The notes below the pieces were generated by a model. It was not told the DNA's origin. It was given only the letters and a program-made list of their open reading frames with translations, and ran no database searches. Below, one piece after another: positions 28,176 to 36,293 of a DNA stretch of 64,000 nucleotides. Source of the DNA: Bosea sp. (in: a-proteobacteria) (GTDB lineage: Bacteria; Pseudomonadota; Alphaproteobacteria; Rhizobiales; Beijerinckiaceae); the NCBI RefSeq assembly GCF_023953965.1, contig NZ_JAMLIX010000001.1:62001-126000 (forward strand), read 5' to 3'. The stretch's first letter is position 1; every line of letters starts with the position of its first letter. The translations under genes and the position numbers were made by a program.

Positions 28176-28189
28176 CGTTGAGGGTGGCG

Positions 28190-28227
28190 GATATGGCAGG
28201 GGCCCCGATCGGGGCCCCTGCCATATC
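28190..28227. terminator. Perfect 38-bp palindrome just after istB
   Basis: GATATGGCAGGGGCCCC is followed by GATC and its exact complement, giving uninterrupted 38-bp symmetry. It starts 17 bp past the istB stop, inside the left end of the element. It would fold into a very strong hairpin and probably terminates the istAB transcript or blocks read-through in either direction, although no T-run is present. Confidence 0.6.
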
Positions 28228-28243
28228 GCGCTGTCGGGATTGA

Positions 28244-29107
28244 TCAGGGGATGATCTCGCCGGTTTCTGGATCGGCTTCGTTGGCGGTGGTCTGTTTTTG
28301 CCCCGCCGCGGCGGAGGCGCGCCGGCGGCCGGCCGATTGTTTGAGGCGGTAGCTGTCGCCGTTCATGGCGAGGATGCTGACGTGGTGGGTCAGGCGATCG
28401 AGCAGCGCGCCGGTGAGGCGCTCCGATCCCAGGACGGACGTCCAGTCCTCGAAGGGCAGGTTCGAGGTGACGATGGTTGAGCCGCGCTCGTAGCGTTGCG
28501 AGAAGATCTCGAACAGGAGCTCGGCGCCGGTCGGCGACAGCGGCACATAGCCGAGCTCGTCGACGATCAGCAGCTTGACCGCCTGCAACTCGCGCTGGAG
28601 CCTGAGCAGGCGCTTCTCGTCGCGGGCTTCGAGGAGCTGGTTGACCAGCGAAGCCGCCGTCGTGAAGGCGACGGAGAAGCCCTTCTGGCAAGCGGCCAGC
28701 CCGAGCGCGAGGGCGACATGGGTCTTGCCGGTGCCGCTGTTGCCGAGCGCGATGATGTTCTCCCGGCGCAGGATGTAGCCGCAGCGCGCCAGCTCCAGCA
28801 CGAGCATCTTGTTCAGGCTCGGGATCGCCGTGAAGTCGAAGGTGTCGAAGCTCTTCACCGCTGGGAAGCGCGCCGCCCGGATCCGCCGCTCGACCGTGCG
28901 CCGCTCCCGGTCGATCAGTTCGAGCTCGACCAACCGTAGCAGGTAGCGGGGATGATCGACGCCGTCGCGGGAGCATTCCCGTGCCACCTTGTCGTACTCG
29001 CGCAGGACGGTTGGCAGCTTCAGTTGCTTGAGGTGGTGCGCCAGCAGGACCTGCGGCGTTCCAGCGGTCGTGCCCGCCGGCATCGTCTCTTTCCCCGAGC
29101 CCGTCAT
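28244..29107 (-). CDS. istB: IS21 helper ATPase IstB
   Basis: This 287-residue AAA+ ATPase assists the IS21 transposase in target selection. Walker A GNSGTGKT lies at 122-129, and Walker B LLIVDELGYVP has Asp183 and Glu184. These belong to the IstB/DnaC-like fold. Its ATG at 29107 overlaps the istA stop as ATGA, so translation is coupled. The N-terminal helical region (HHLKQLKLPTVLREYDKVA) is typical. A frame extending back to 29683 is only overlap with istA. Confidence 0.93.
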   Translation of the reverse strand: MTGSGKETMPAGTTAGTPQVLLAHHLKQLKLPTVLREYDKVARECSRDGVDHPRYLLRLVELELIDRERRTVERRIRAARFPAVKSFDTFDFTAIPSLNKMLVLELARCGYILRRENIIALGNSGTGKTHVALALGLAACQKGFSVAFTTAASLVNQLLEARDEKRLLRLQRELQAVKLLIVDELGYVPLSPTGAELLFEIFSQRYERGSTIVTSNLPFEDWTSVLGSERLTGALLDRLTHHVSILAMNGDSYRLKQSAGRRRASAAAGQKQTTANEADPETGEIIP

Positions 29108-30603
29108 GCCGCGGCTCCCGGCAGGAGCACGGCGTAATCGGCCGCCGAGGTCGTCTTCACCGTAGTCCTCGGCAGATACGGATAGGCCGCCAGATCCAGA
29201 CGGGCCGGGCGCCGTTCCAGCCGCGCCAGCGCGATCAGCTTCACCGCATCGAAGCCGATCGCGCCCAGCCGGATCGCCTCGCCGACGGCGAAGCTCACGA
29301 CCTCGCGCGGCAAGGCCTCCAGCAGCCGCAGCACCTGGATGAACTCGCGCTTGCCGCGATTGCCCATGCGCGCTTCCAGGAGATGGCGCAGGTGCTGGAA
29401 GGCCTCGGGCAGGTCCCAGCCCTGCAAGGCCGCGGCCTGGTCGAGGGCGTTCGGCTTCTCCTCGATTAGCGCCAGATAGTGCAGCGGATCGGAGACGAAC
29501 ACGCCCGTCCCGTAATTGCGGGGATGGCGGGCAATCTCCTCGCCCCGGCACAGGATCACGACCTCCTCGACGAAGCCCTTCACCACCACGTCCTGGAAGC
29601 CATAGGCCGTCGGGACCGAGTAGTCGTTCGACCGATATCGGACCAGCGCCGTCGACGAGACCCGCGCACCACGCTTCTCGCACGGCTCCAGCGGCACTGC
29701 CGGCAAAGGGCGCAAGACCCCGAGATCGGCAACAAGCCGCTCTCCGATCGTCTGGGCATGCCGGCCGGCCCGCTCGTCCTGTCGCCGGCGGCAGCGCTCG
29801 GCCAACATCGCGTTCAGTTCGGCGAAGCTCGCCGCCAAAGGGATCGGCGTCATGAAGTTCGAGCGGGCATACTTCACCAGCCCCTCGACCTTGCCCTTGT
29901 CATTGCCCTTGCCCGGGCGCCCGAACCGATCCCGGAACAGATAGTGGCTCACCAGCTCCGTGAAGGCCCGCGTCCGCTCGCGCCGGCCATCGCCGCAGAT
30001 CTTCGCCACCGCAATGCGGGTGTTGTCATAGAGGATCGACAGCGGCACACCGCCGAAGAAGCCAAAAGCCGAGACGTGACCGTCCAGGAACGCTTCCGTC
30101 GTCTCGCGCGGATACGCCTTCACGAAGCAGGCATCCGACTGTGGCAGGTCCAGGCAGAAGAAGTGGATCTTCTGCCGCACGCCGCCGATCACCGCCAGCG
30201 CCTCGCCAAAATCCACCTGGGCGTGACCGGGCGGATGGGCCAGCGGAACGAAGGTCTCGCGGCCCCGCGCCCGGCAGAGCCGCACATGGTCCTTCACCAC
30301 CGTGTAGCCGCCGGCAAAGCCGTGCTCGTCCCGCAGCCGCTCGAAGATCCGCTTCGCCGTATGGCGCTGCTTCACCGGAGACGCCCGGTCTCCGTCCAGG
30401 ATCGCCTCAATCACCGGCAGCAGCGGACCGAGCTTCGGCTTCTCGACCGGCTTCGTGCGCGTGTAGCCCGGAGGGATCGAGAACCGGCACATCTTGGCGA
30501 TCGTTTCGCGGCTCAGCCCGAACACGCGAGCCGCTTCCCGTCGGCTCTGCTTCTGATTGAAAACGAAATCGCGAACCGCCGCGTAGACCTCCACAGCGAA
30601 CAT
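29104..30603 (-). CDS. istA: IS21 transposase IstA
   Basis: This 499-residue DDE transposase appears intact. An N-terminal helix-turn-helix (SRREAARVFGLSRETIAKMC) is followed by the catalytic core with Asp131 in QVDFGEA, Asp193 in ILYDNTR and Glu240 in DKGKVEG. A C-terminal DNA-binding part follows. It overlaps istB by 4 bp. With both proteins full length and both ends present, the element could be active. Confidence 0.94.
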   Translation of the reverse strand: MFAVEVYAAVRDFVFNQKQSRREAARVFGLSRETIAKMCRFSIPPGYTRTKPVEKPKLGPLLPVIEAILDGDRASPVKQRHTAKRIFERLRDEHGFAGGYTVVKDHVRLCRARGRETFVPLAHPPGHAQVDFGEALAVIGGVRQKIHFFCLDLPQSDACFVKAYPRETTEAFLDGHVSAFGFFGGVPLSILYDNTRIAVAKICGDGRRERTRAFTELVSHYLFRDRFGRPGKGNDKGKVEGLVKYARSNFMTPIPLAASFAELNAMLAERCRRRQDERAGRHAQTIGERLVADLGVLRPLPAVPLEPCEKRGARVSSTALVRYRSNDYSVPTAYGFQDVVVKGFVEEVVILCRGEEIARHPRNYGTGVFVSDPLHYLALIEEKPNALDQAAALQGWDLPEAFQHLRHLLEARMGNRGKREFIQVLRLLEALPREVVSFAVGEAIRLGAIGFDAVKLIALARLERRPARLDLAAYPYLPRTTVKTTSAADYAVLLPGAAA

Positions 30604-30633
30604 CCCCGCCGACCCCGAAAGGGATCAGCCTAT

Positions 30634-30712
30634 CCAGTGGACGACTTTTACGCCGCCCGCGCCCGCACAAACGCAGGCGCTTCACTGGATGGTTTTCTCA
30701 CCGCCCTGCACA
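30634..30712 (-). repeat. Right terminal repeat region of the IS21 element
   Basis: Read from the outer end on the minus strand it begins TGTGCAGGGCGGTGAGAAAA. It contains an inner unit (complement of 30634-30657) that matches the left inner unit at 20 of 24 bases. Confidence 0.7.
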
Positions 30713-30745
30713 CCCTCATGATGAGTGCCGCTACCGTCGCATCAA

Positions 30746-30776
30746 ATTTTTCGAATGTCCACCGATATTCGAAAAT
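30746..30776. promoter_or_regulatory. Inverted TTCGAA-type operator pair beside the IS21 end
   Basis: ATTTTTCGAAT at 30746 and ATATTCGAAAAT ending at 30776 are inverted copies of the same motif, 7-8 bp apart. The motif matches the palindrome ATTTTCGAAAAT upstream of the neighbouring GntR gene (31517-31528). It lies 3 bp past that gene's stop, so it probably served a neighbouring operon that is no longer there. Confidence 0.5.
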
Positions 30777-30779
30777 TCA

Positions 30780-31493
30780 TCAATTTGGGTCGTCGAGCGC
30801 GAACAGGGTCGCATCGGAATCGAGAACGATCTGAGTCGATCGGCTGATGTGCCGGCCAATCAGATAGACACCTGCGGGCGCATCGCGTGCCAGGGCCGCT
30901 TCCATGATTTCCCGGTGCTCGGCCAGGACGTCGCGCTCATATCGCGTGAACTGGATGCATAGGTTGCTATAGCGCGCCCATTGATCAGCCAGCGTCTCAC
31001 GGAACTGCAATAACCAATCCGATCCGCACGCGGATGCCAGCGTAAAGTGAAACGCCTTATGGCGACGCCCCCATTCCAGGTCGAGCGAACCATTATTGTT
31101 GTTTGTTGATATCGAGGAAAGTTGATGAAACGAAGCCAACACAGCGCTTTCCCAAGCTATGTCTCCTCGCTCTATGCTTAACTTCAGAGCCATTGATTCG
31201 AGTTCTTTGCGCATGAAGCTGATATCCATCAGCTTCATGCGCGATACAGGTGCAACCCGGAACCCGCGATGATCCTCCGAGATCACGAGACCTTCGCTTA
31301 CGAGGCGGAACAATGCTTCACGAAGCGGGCTCAAGCCAACATCGTAGCGCGCTCTGAGCTCCTCGAAACGCAATCGCAGGCCTGGCTTCAGCATTCCGCT
31401 TACAATATCCGCGCGCAGCCGCTCGCGAACGTCACTGGCGAGGGTCCGTGTTTGAATTTCCTCTTGCTGCAGCTTGGTCGGGAAGATGGTCAT
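30780..31493 (-). CDS. GntR family transcriptional regulator with FCD-type effector domain
   Basis: This 237-residue regulator has an N-terminal winged helix (VRERLRADIVSGMLKPGLRL then VGLSPLREALFRLVSEGLV). A C-terminal all-helical FCD ligand domain of about 140 residues follows, containing histidines that may bind a metal (HKAFHFTLASACG, AEHREIMEAAL). Such proteins usually repress catabolic genes for small acids until the acid binds. The start ATG at 31493 is preceded by the palindrome ATTTTCGAAAAT 24 bp upstream, a likely autoregulatory site. The gene is AT-richer than the backbone. Its original target operon seems lost next to the IS21 insertion. Confidence 0.9.
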   Translation of the reverse strand: MTIFPTKLQQEEIQTRTLASDVRERLRADIVSGMLKPGLRLRFEELRARYDVGLSPLREALFRLVSEGLVISEDHRGFRVAPVSRMKLMDISFMRKELESMALKLSIERGDIAWESAVLASFHQLSSISTNNNNGSLDLEWGRRHKAFHFTLASACGSDWLLQFRETLADQWARYSNLCIQFTRYERDVLAEHREIMEAALARDAPAGVYLIGRHISRSTQIVLDSDATLFALDDPN

Positions 31494-32329
31494 GCGCGAT
31501 TTCGCCTCGATTGTCGATTTTCGAAAATGTGATTAAATGCCGCAGGCACTCTGGCGTCAACAATGAATTCGTTCTCGGTCATCGCCGAGCCGCAGACCAA
31601 TCCAGGGGGCTAGGAGTTCTTCCGGCACGGCAAGGCTTGAGCTAACAGGTTCCTAACGCAGCTCGCACCACCGAAGCTCATTGGCCGTTCGCCGAATCCA
31701 GCCTTGCTCCGCCGATCCAGAAAATCCGGCATGGTCCTATTCATCGGGATCCGTAGGCTCGGGAAAGCTTCTGAGCCAACAGGTGCCCGATGCCATCCCA
31801 GACCGAGAAACCGGCCATGCCGCTCATAGCCGCGATCCCCGTGCCGAGTGTGACCAGCATCTTCGCCGTGCTCGCCGCGACTAACCCGGCCTTCCGCCCC
31901 TGGCGGCGCTCCTGCAGTCCGCCGAGACCGGCGGCTGAAACCGCGCAGCGGCCACGCCGGTGCAGCCCCCACGAAGTCGCGGCCGGTTCGCGGTTCTGAC
32001 CGGAAATGGCGGTGGAGGTAATCCGGCCTCCGGCGGGCGGCTGCGGTGCAGGAGAATCACAACGAACAGGCTGCCACAGGGAGACGAATCCGTCCGGAAT
32101 CACGGACTTACACCGAAATCGATCGCTAAAGGTCGCCAGTCAGGCCCGGCAGGCGCCCATCCCCGCTCCCGCGCCCCGGCCCTGCCGCCCGCCAAAATCG
32201 CCATGTTCCTGCGAGCGTTCAGCTAGCCGCCAGACCAACAATCCAGTAACAAACAAACTGGACCACTCAGCGAGGGTGCTTCATCATCGACCAACTTCAG
32301 AAGCAGTCTAACGATGGGACTAGGCATAA
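31494..32329. other. 836-bp region without a supportable gene
   Basis: Open frames here are short, overlap on both strands and have no recognisable domain. The left end holds the GntR operator. The middle (31.6-32.2 kb) is GC-rich with scattered stops and resembles decayed coding sequence. The right end, just before the IclR gene, is AT-rich and probably carries that gene's promoter. I see no inverted repeat pair that would define an insertion element. Confidence 0.5.
31517..31528. promoter_or_regulatory. Perfect palindrome ATTTTCGAAAAT upstream of GntR
   Basis: This 12-bp palindrome lies 24 bp before the GntR start codon. The same motif recurs twice in inverted form at 30746-30776, which supports it as the regulator's own binding site. 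Confidence 0.55.
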
Positions 32330-33106
32330 ATGGACAGCCCAAAGGGTGCCATCTCAAGATCTTTAGCAATCCTAAAATGTCTGGTTGACGAGAAGATCGG
32401 GGTAAGAATTCAAACGCTCTCGAGCAAAACCGGCTTGAACATCAGCACGGCTCATCGCATTCTTCAAACATTGACCGCCGAGCGAATGGTCGCCTACGAC
32501 CCCGACACCCGGTGCTACTCGGTCGGGACCGAATTTGTTCGACTGGCGGCGGGTGCTCTCGGAGAAGGATCCCTCGTCTCCCGCATTGGAGAAATCGCCA
32601 AAGTCGCGGCCCTGGAGCTCGGGGAGACATGCGCATTCTATAAATACGAGCCTGATACGCAAAGCATGATGGTTACGGTCGTTCGACATGGACCGAATCC
32701 ACTTGGGTACGGCTACAATGTCGGCGAACAGGCCCCGATTTATGCCGGCGCGAGCGGCAAGGCCATTCTCGCGTATCTTCCCGCTGACGTGATAGAGACG
32801 GTTCTCGCAGGACCTCTGGTCCCTCTAACCGAAGCGACCATCGTCGACCCGGCCAAGCTTCGGCAGGAACTGGACAATATAAGACGTGCCGGGTACGCTA
32901 TTTCAAGAGCTGAGCGCGCGCCCCATGGTACCGGCCTTGCCGTCCCCGTCATCACGAAAGCGGATAAGGTGGTCGGCTCCCTTGGCCTGACGATTCCCTT
33001 CTTTCGCTTCCGAGAGGACCGAATGGGTCCTTGGGCCGACGACCTGCGGGAGAGCGCAAAGGAGATCGCTGTGATCTTCGATGTTTTCAGCCACGAGGCC
33101 GATTGA
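32330..33106 (+). CDS. IclR family transcriptional regulator (first of two)
   Basis: This 258-residue protein has an N-terminal winged helix-turn-helix (ISRSLAILKCLV, LSSKTGLNISTAHRILQTL). A C-terminal IclR effector domain follows, with the characteristic YAGASGKAILAYLP and GYAISRAERAPHGTGLAVPV segments. IclR proteins commonly control degradation of aromatic or other carboxylic acids and bind a palindrome. The gene overlaps or abuts a second IclR gene, so the two are made together. Both are close to the catabolic cluster and are candidates for binding the TTCCG-N5-CGGAA sites found there. Confidence 0.92.
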   Translation: MDSPKGAISRSLAILKCLVDEKIGVRIQTLSSKTGLNISTAHRILQTLTAERMVAYDPDTRCYSVGTEFVRLAAGALGEGSLVSRIGEIAKVAALELGETCAFYKYEPDTQSMMVTVVRHGPNPLGYGYNVGEQAPIYAGASGKAILAYLPADVIETVLAGPLVPLTEATIVDPAKLRQELDNIRRAGYAISRAERAPHGTGLAVPVITKADKVVGSLGLTIPFFRFREDRMGPWADDLRESAKEIAVIFDVFSHEAD

Positions 33107-33107
33107 C

Positions 33108-33860
33108 GTGAAAACTACAAAGGATGCGGCCGGAACTGTTTCACGGGTTGCGACCATACTCAGTACATTGGCTGAAGCGGCACAGCCGCTCGGCGTAAAG
33201 CAAATATCGCTGGCCGCAGAACTGCCGATGAGCACGACGCATCGGCTATTGGATCTCCTGTCGGAAAGCGGCTTTGTTCAACGCATCGCGAAAATTCACA
33301 AATATAGTCTCGGGCCGGACTTCCTGCGGATCGCCGCGACGACCACCTACAAGAATCCGCTGCACCGCATCGTGCAGCCAACCTTGAACGATCTCACCGA
33401 GCGGACGGACGAAACATCAGCTTTCGCATTATACCATCAATCGCGGCATGATATCAGTTATCACGCGAAGGCCGACAGTCGCCAGCCCCTACGCTTCAGG
33501 TTGCCCCTCAACCAAAGAGAACATCTGCAAAGCAACGCCTTTGGCCATGCGGTATTGGCCTCACTGTCCGACGCCGCGCGCGACAGCGCAGCCTCCGCCG
33601 GTCTCGTCCTTCCCAAGGCCACTGACGGCGGCTTGCTCGACATGGTCCTGCAGCGTATCCGGGACGAAGGATACGCCGTCTCCAAGGAGAACGAGCCGTC
33701 CGGGGTCGCCTATATTGCGGCGCCCGTCAGGGCCATCGACGACAGCCCCCTCGGGGCCATCGGATTGGTCATTCCGGTCGTGCGATTCGAGCGCTCCAAA
33801 GTCGAGGCTTACGGGGCGCTCGTCTTCGAGGCGGCGAAGAAGATCGGAAATCTCCTTTAA
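33108..33860 (+). CDS. IclR family transcriptional regulator (second of two)
   Basis: This protein of about 250 residues has the same architecture: a helix-turn-helix (LGVKQISLAAELPMSTTHRL) and an IclR ligand domain (NAFGHAVLASL, GYAVSKENEPSGVAYIAAPV). I chose GTG 33108, directly after the stop of the first IclR gene with a GAGG sequence upstream. An ATG at 33081 that overlaps the first gene by 26 bp is the alternative. The pair shares family but only distant sequence, so it is not a recent duplication. It is convergent with the DUF35 gene at the end of the leftward catabolic arm, whose stop codon abuts its own. Confidence 0.88.
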   Translation: MKTTKDAAGTVSRVATILSTLAEAAQPLGVKQISLAAELPMSTTHRLLDLLSESGFVQRIAKIHKYSLGPDFLRIAATTTYKNPLHRIVQPTLNDLTERTDETSAFALYHQSRHDISYHAKADSRQPLRFRLPLNQREHLQSNAFGHAVLASLSDAARDSAASAGLVLPKATDGGLLDMVLQRIRDEGYAVSKENEPSGVAYIAAPVRAIDDSPLGAIGLVIPVVRFERSKVEAYGALVFEAAKKIGNLL

Positions 33861-34270
33861 TCGAGCAGCCTGAACCGCGGCAGCGTCACGCCGTCATCCA
33901 TCTCAACCGGCTGCAAGGCGACACGCCGGCCGATGACAGAGCCGGGCGGAGGCTCCTCGACCAGGTTGCTGATCATCGTCGGGCCTTCGTCGAGCCGCAC
34001 CGCGACGACATTGTAAGGGCTGGAATATTCCGGCAGATACGAGCGGTGGAAGACGATCCAGGACAGGATCTCGCCATGGCCCGAGACCGGCTTCCAGTCG
34101 TAATCCGGCGACAGGCAGCTCTGGCAGACCGGCCCCGGCGGATAGCGCCAGGTGCTGCAATGGCGGCAACATTGCAGCGACAGGCGCCCGTCCTGCTTCA
34201 GCCGCTTCCAGAACGGTTCGTCATAAAGCCCGAGGACACGAGCCGGGGTGGCCGAATTCTGCAGCATCAT
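33857..34270 (-). CDS. Zn-ribbon/OB-fold (DUF35) partner of the adjacent thiolase-like protein
   Basis: This 137-residue protein has an N-terminal rubredoxin-like zinc ribbon, seen as C-x2-C (CRHC) and C-x2-C (CQSC) about ten residues apart. An OB-fold domain follows with typical SWIVFHRSYLPEYSSPYNVV. Such proteins pair with thiolase-like proteins and can channel acyl-CoA or complete the active site, as ChsH2 does for Ltp2 in steroid side-chain cleavage. Its gene starts four bases past the thiolase stop and has a GGAG ribosome site inside the end of that gene. It is the last gene of the leftward arm. Confidence 0.88.
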   Translation of the reverse strand: MMLQNSATPARVLGLYDEPFWKRLKQDGRLSLQCCRHCSTWRYPPGPVCQSCLSPDYDWKPVSGHGEILSWIVFHRSYLPEYSSPYNVVAVRLDEGPTMISNLVEEPPPGSVIGRRVALQPVEMDDGVTLPRFRLLD

Positions 34271-34274
34271 CGTT

Positions 34275-35438
34275 CTAGGCTCCGTAAATGATGGAGACGG
34301 CCTTGCCGGCGACGTCGGAGCAGTAATGGACACGCCGGCAATCCGGCACCTGCCGGTCGCCGCATTCGCCTCGCACCTGCCGGACGCACTCGATCTGGTG
34401 GTTCCAGCCCTGCATGTAGCTCTCGGAGAGATGCCCGCCGCCGGTATTGGTCGGCAATGCGCCCGCCAGGCCGATGCCGGATTCGCGCATGAACTTGCCG
34501 GACTCGCCGATGCCGCAATAGCCGTAGCCCTCCAGTGCGAGCGGCACATGCACCGAGAAGCTGTCATAGACCTGCAGCACGTCGATGTCCTTTCGATCGA
34601 GGCCGCTGGCGCCGAAGATCTGTTCCGCGACGGCCTGCTGGGCCGGGCGGTAGAACTCCGTGAGGCGGGGTTCGAGCGACGTCGCCCCCTGGTTGAGATC
34701 GTAGCGGCCGACGGCCTCGACGAAGACGGGCCGCCCCGAAAGCCGCCTGGCCAGGTTGGCTTCGGCGAGGATCAGCGCGACGCCGCCATCATTGATCAGG
34801 CAGTAGTCGAATAGGCGCAGCGGCTCGACGATATAGGGCGCCGCCATATAGTCCTCGATCGAGATCGTCTTGCGCATGATGGCGTTCGGATTGCGGGACG
34901 ATCCCTCCCGCTGCGCGACCGCGACATGGCCGAGGTCGCGCTCGGTGACGCCGTAGAGCTCGCAGAAACGGCGGAACATCAGGGCATAGAGCGCCCCCTG
35001 CGAGGTCATGCCCCAGGGCGCGTGATAGACGTAAGACAGGAACATGTCGCCGCCCATCGCCTGCGGCCCGCCATATTGCGTGCCGACCGAACGCTGGTCG
35101 TTGCCGTAGACCAGCGCCACCACGTCGGCCAGACCGCTTTCGATCGCCGTCACCGCCTGGATGACCGACAACACCGCGTCCGCCTGATCACCCCAGCGCA
35201 CATTGAGGTTCAGCACCTCCGCCATGCGCTCATAGGCCGTGGTCGGGCCGACGATCAGCCCGTTGATCCGGCTCCGGTCGATGCCGGCATCCGCCAGGGC
35301 ATTGCGGAACGCGCTGGCGCCATAGCCGTAGTTGTCGTCGGGGCGCTCGCCCGCGCGCACGCGGGCCCAGTCGCCCACCCAATCGCTATGGCCCACGCCG
35401 ATGACGGCGGCAACACGGCTCAATCGATTCACGTGCAT
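34275..35438 (-). CDS. Thiolase-like protein, probable Ltp2-type aldolase or lyase
   Basis: This 387-residue protein has the thiolase fold of the lipid-transfer group (SCP-x/Ltp2-like). Its C-terminus has NTGGGHLSESYMQGWNH in place of the catalytic His-Gly motif of true thiolases. I also do not see a clear nucleophilic cysteine at the usual N-terminal position. Proteins of this kind with a DUF35 partner can perform retro-aldol cleavage of beta-hydroxyacyl-CoA rather than thiolysis. Coupled translation with the downstream DUF35 gene supports a complex. It could still be a thiolase that releases acetyl-CoA. It lies in the operon after a crotonase gene, 45 bp apart. Confidence 0.8.
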   Translation of the reverse strand: MHVNRLSRVAAVIGVGHSDWVGDWARVRAGERPDDNYGYGASAFRNALADAGIDRSRINGLIVGPTTAYERMAEVLNLNVRWGDQADAVLSVIQAVTAIESGLADVVALVYGNDQRSVGTQYGGPQAMGGDMFLSYVYHAPWGMTSQGALYALMFRRFCELYGVTERDLGHVAVAQREGSSRNPNAIMRKTISIEDYMAAPYIVEPLRLFDYCLINDGGVALILAEANLARRLSGRPVFVEAVGRYDLNQGATSLEPRLTEFYRPAQQAVAEQIFGASGLDRKDIDVLQVYDSFSVHVPLALEGYGYCGIGESGKFMRESGIGLAGALPTNTGGGHLSESYMQGWNHQIECVRQVRGECGDRQVPDCRRVHYCSDVAGKAVSIIYGA

Positions 35439-35483
35439 GTCTCCTCTTGTTCCAGCGCTCCGGTCGGGATCGCAGCCATGCTG

Positions 35484-36293
35484 TCACCTGCCTTGAAAGG
35501 ATGGGTCGCGCCGCTCGAAGAAGGCGGCGATGCCTTCCCGCCGATCGGCACTTCCGTAAGCGAGGGCGCCGGCCGTTTCCTCGAGCGCGAGCCCGGTCTC
35601 GAGATCGCTTTCGACGCCGCGATAGACGGCCCGCTTGATCAGCGCGAGCGAGAGCGGTGCCCGCTGCGCCAGCGTCTCGGACAGCTTCAGCGCCTGCGGG
35701 AGCGCCTGGCCTTCCGCGACCAGCTCGCTGACGAGCCCGATGCGGTAAGCCTCGGCGGCGTCGATCGGCGTCGCGGTGAACAGAATGTGCAGGGCGTTCG
35801 ACACGCCAACGATGCGCGGCAGCCTTTGCGTGCCCCCCGCCCCCGGCACGGTGCCGATCTTCGAGCTGGTGATGCCGAAGGAAGCTCCCGCGCCCGCGAT
35901 GCGGATGTCGCAGGCGAGCGCCAGCTCGCAGCCGCCGGTTATGCAGAAGCCCTCGATCGCCGCGATCACGGGCTTCGAGGAGCTTTCCAGCGCGGCATTC
36001 ATCCGCTTCCAGTGCTTCACGACCTGCATCAGGTCGGTCGGGGTCTCGATCCTGGCAGCCTCATGGAGATCGCCTCCGGCCGAGAAGAACGCCGCCCCGC
36101 CGGTGATGACGATCGTGCGGATGCCTGCATCCGTCTCGACCCGCTCGGCGAGCTCGGCCAATTCATCCATCATGCGGATGCTGATGGCATTCCGCCGCTC
36201 GGGCCGGTTGAGCATAACCACGAGGGCCGGCCCCCGACGCTCGGCCTTGATCGTCTCGAAAGCGTGGATCTGAGCGTCTCCGACCTGCGTCAT
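35484..36293 (-). CDS. Enoyl-CoA hydratase/isomerase family protein
   Basis: This 269-residue crotonase-fold protein has oxyanion-hole segments AFFSAGGDL and FCITGGCELALACD, the latter with the glutamate equivalent to Glu144 of rat hydratase. The second catalytic glutamate (Glu164, usually in G-x-P-E) is replaced: the stretch reads FGITSSKIGTVPGAGG, with Ser. A one-base hydratase, isomerase or lyase is therefore possible. The gene begins with ATG 36293 overlapping the stop of the ABC permease gene (ATGA), so it is translated together with the transporter. Confidence 0.85.
   Translation of the reverse strand: MTQVGDAQIHAFETIKAERRGPALVVMLNRPERRNAISIRMMDELAELAERVETDAGIRTIVITGGAAFFSAGGDLHEAARIETPTDLMQVVKHWKRMNAALESSSKPVIAAIEGFCITGGCELALACDIRIAGAGASFGITSSKIGTVPGAGGTQRLPRIVGVSNALHILFTATPIDAAEAYRIGLVSELVAEGQALPQALKLSETLAQRAPLSLALIKRAVYRGVESDLETGLALEETAGALAYGSADRREGIAAFFERRDPSFQGR

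Larger units (their letters stand above)
28121..30712 (-). mobile_element. IS21-family insertion sequence
   Basis: This 2592-bp element carries the istA-istB pair. Its ends are imperfect inverted repeats: TGTCAACGGCGGT at 28121 and, read inward on the other strand from 30712, TGTGCAGGGCGGT (10 of 13 match). Each end repeats a longer binding unit, best seen as 28152-28175 against the complement of 30634-30657 (20 of 24 match). This multi-repeat layout is typical of IS21. Immediate flanks (CCCAGG left, CCCTCA right) show no matching target duplication, so the flanks may have been rearranged after insertion. It sits between the acyl-CoA dehydrogenase and a GntR regulator. Confidence 0.88.

Noticed and set aside
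26283..28976. An 897-residue minus-strand frame joining the acyl-CoA dehydrogenase to the IS21 region
   Set aside because: The acyl-CoA dehydrogenase has its own normal start at 28046. The upstream part is a frame-shifted reading of istB and the IS end.
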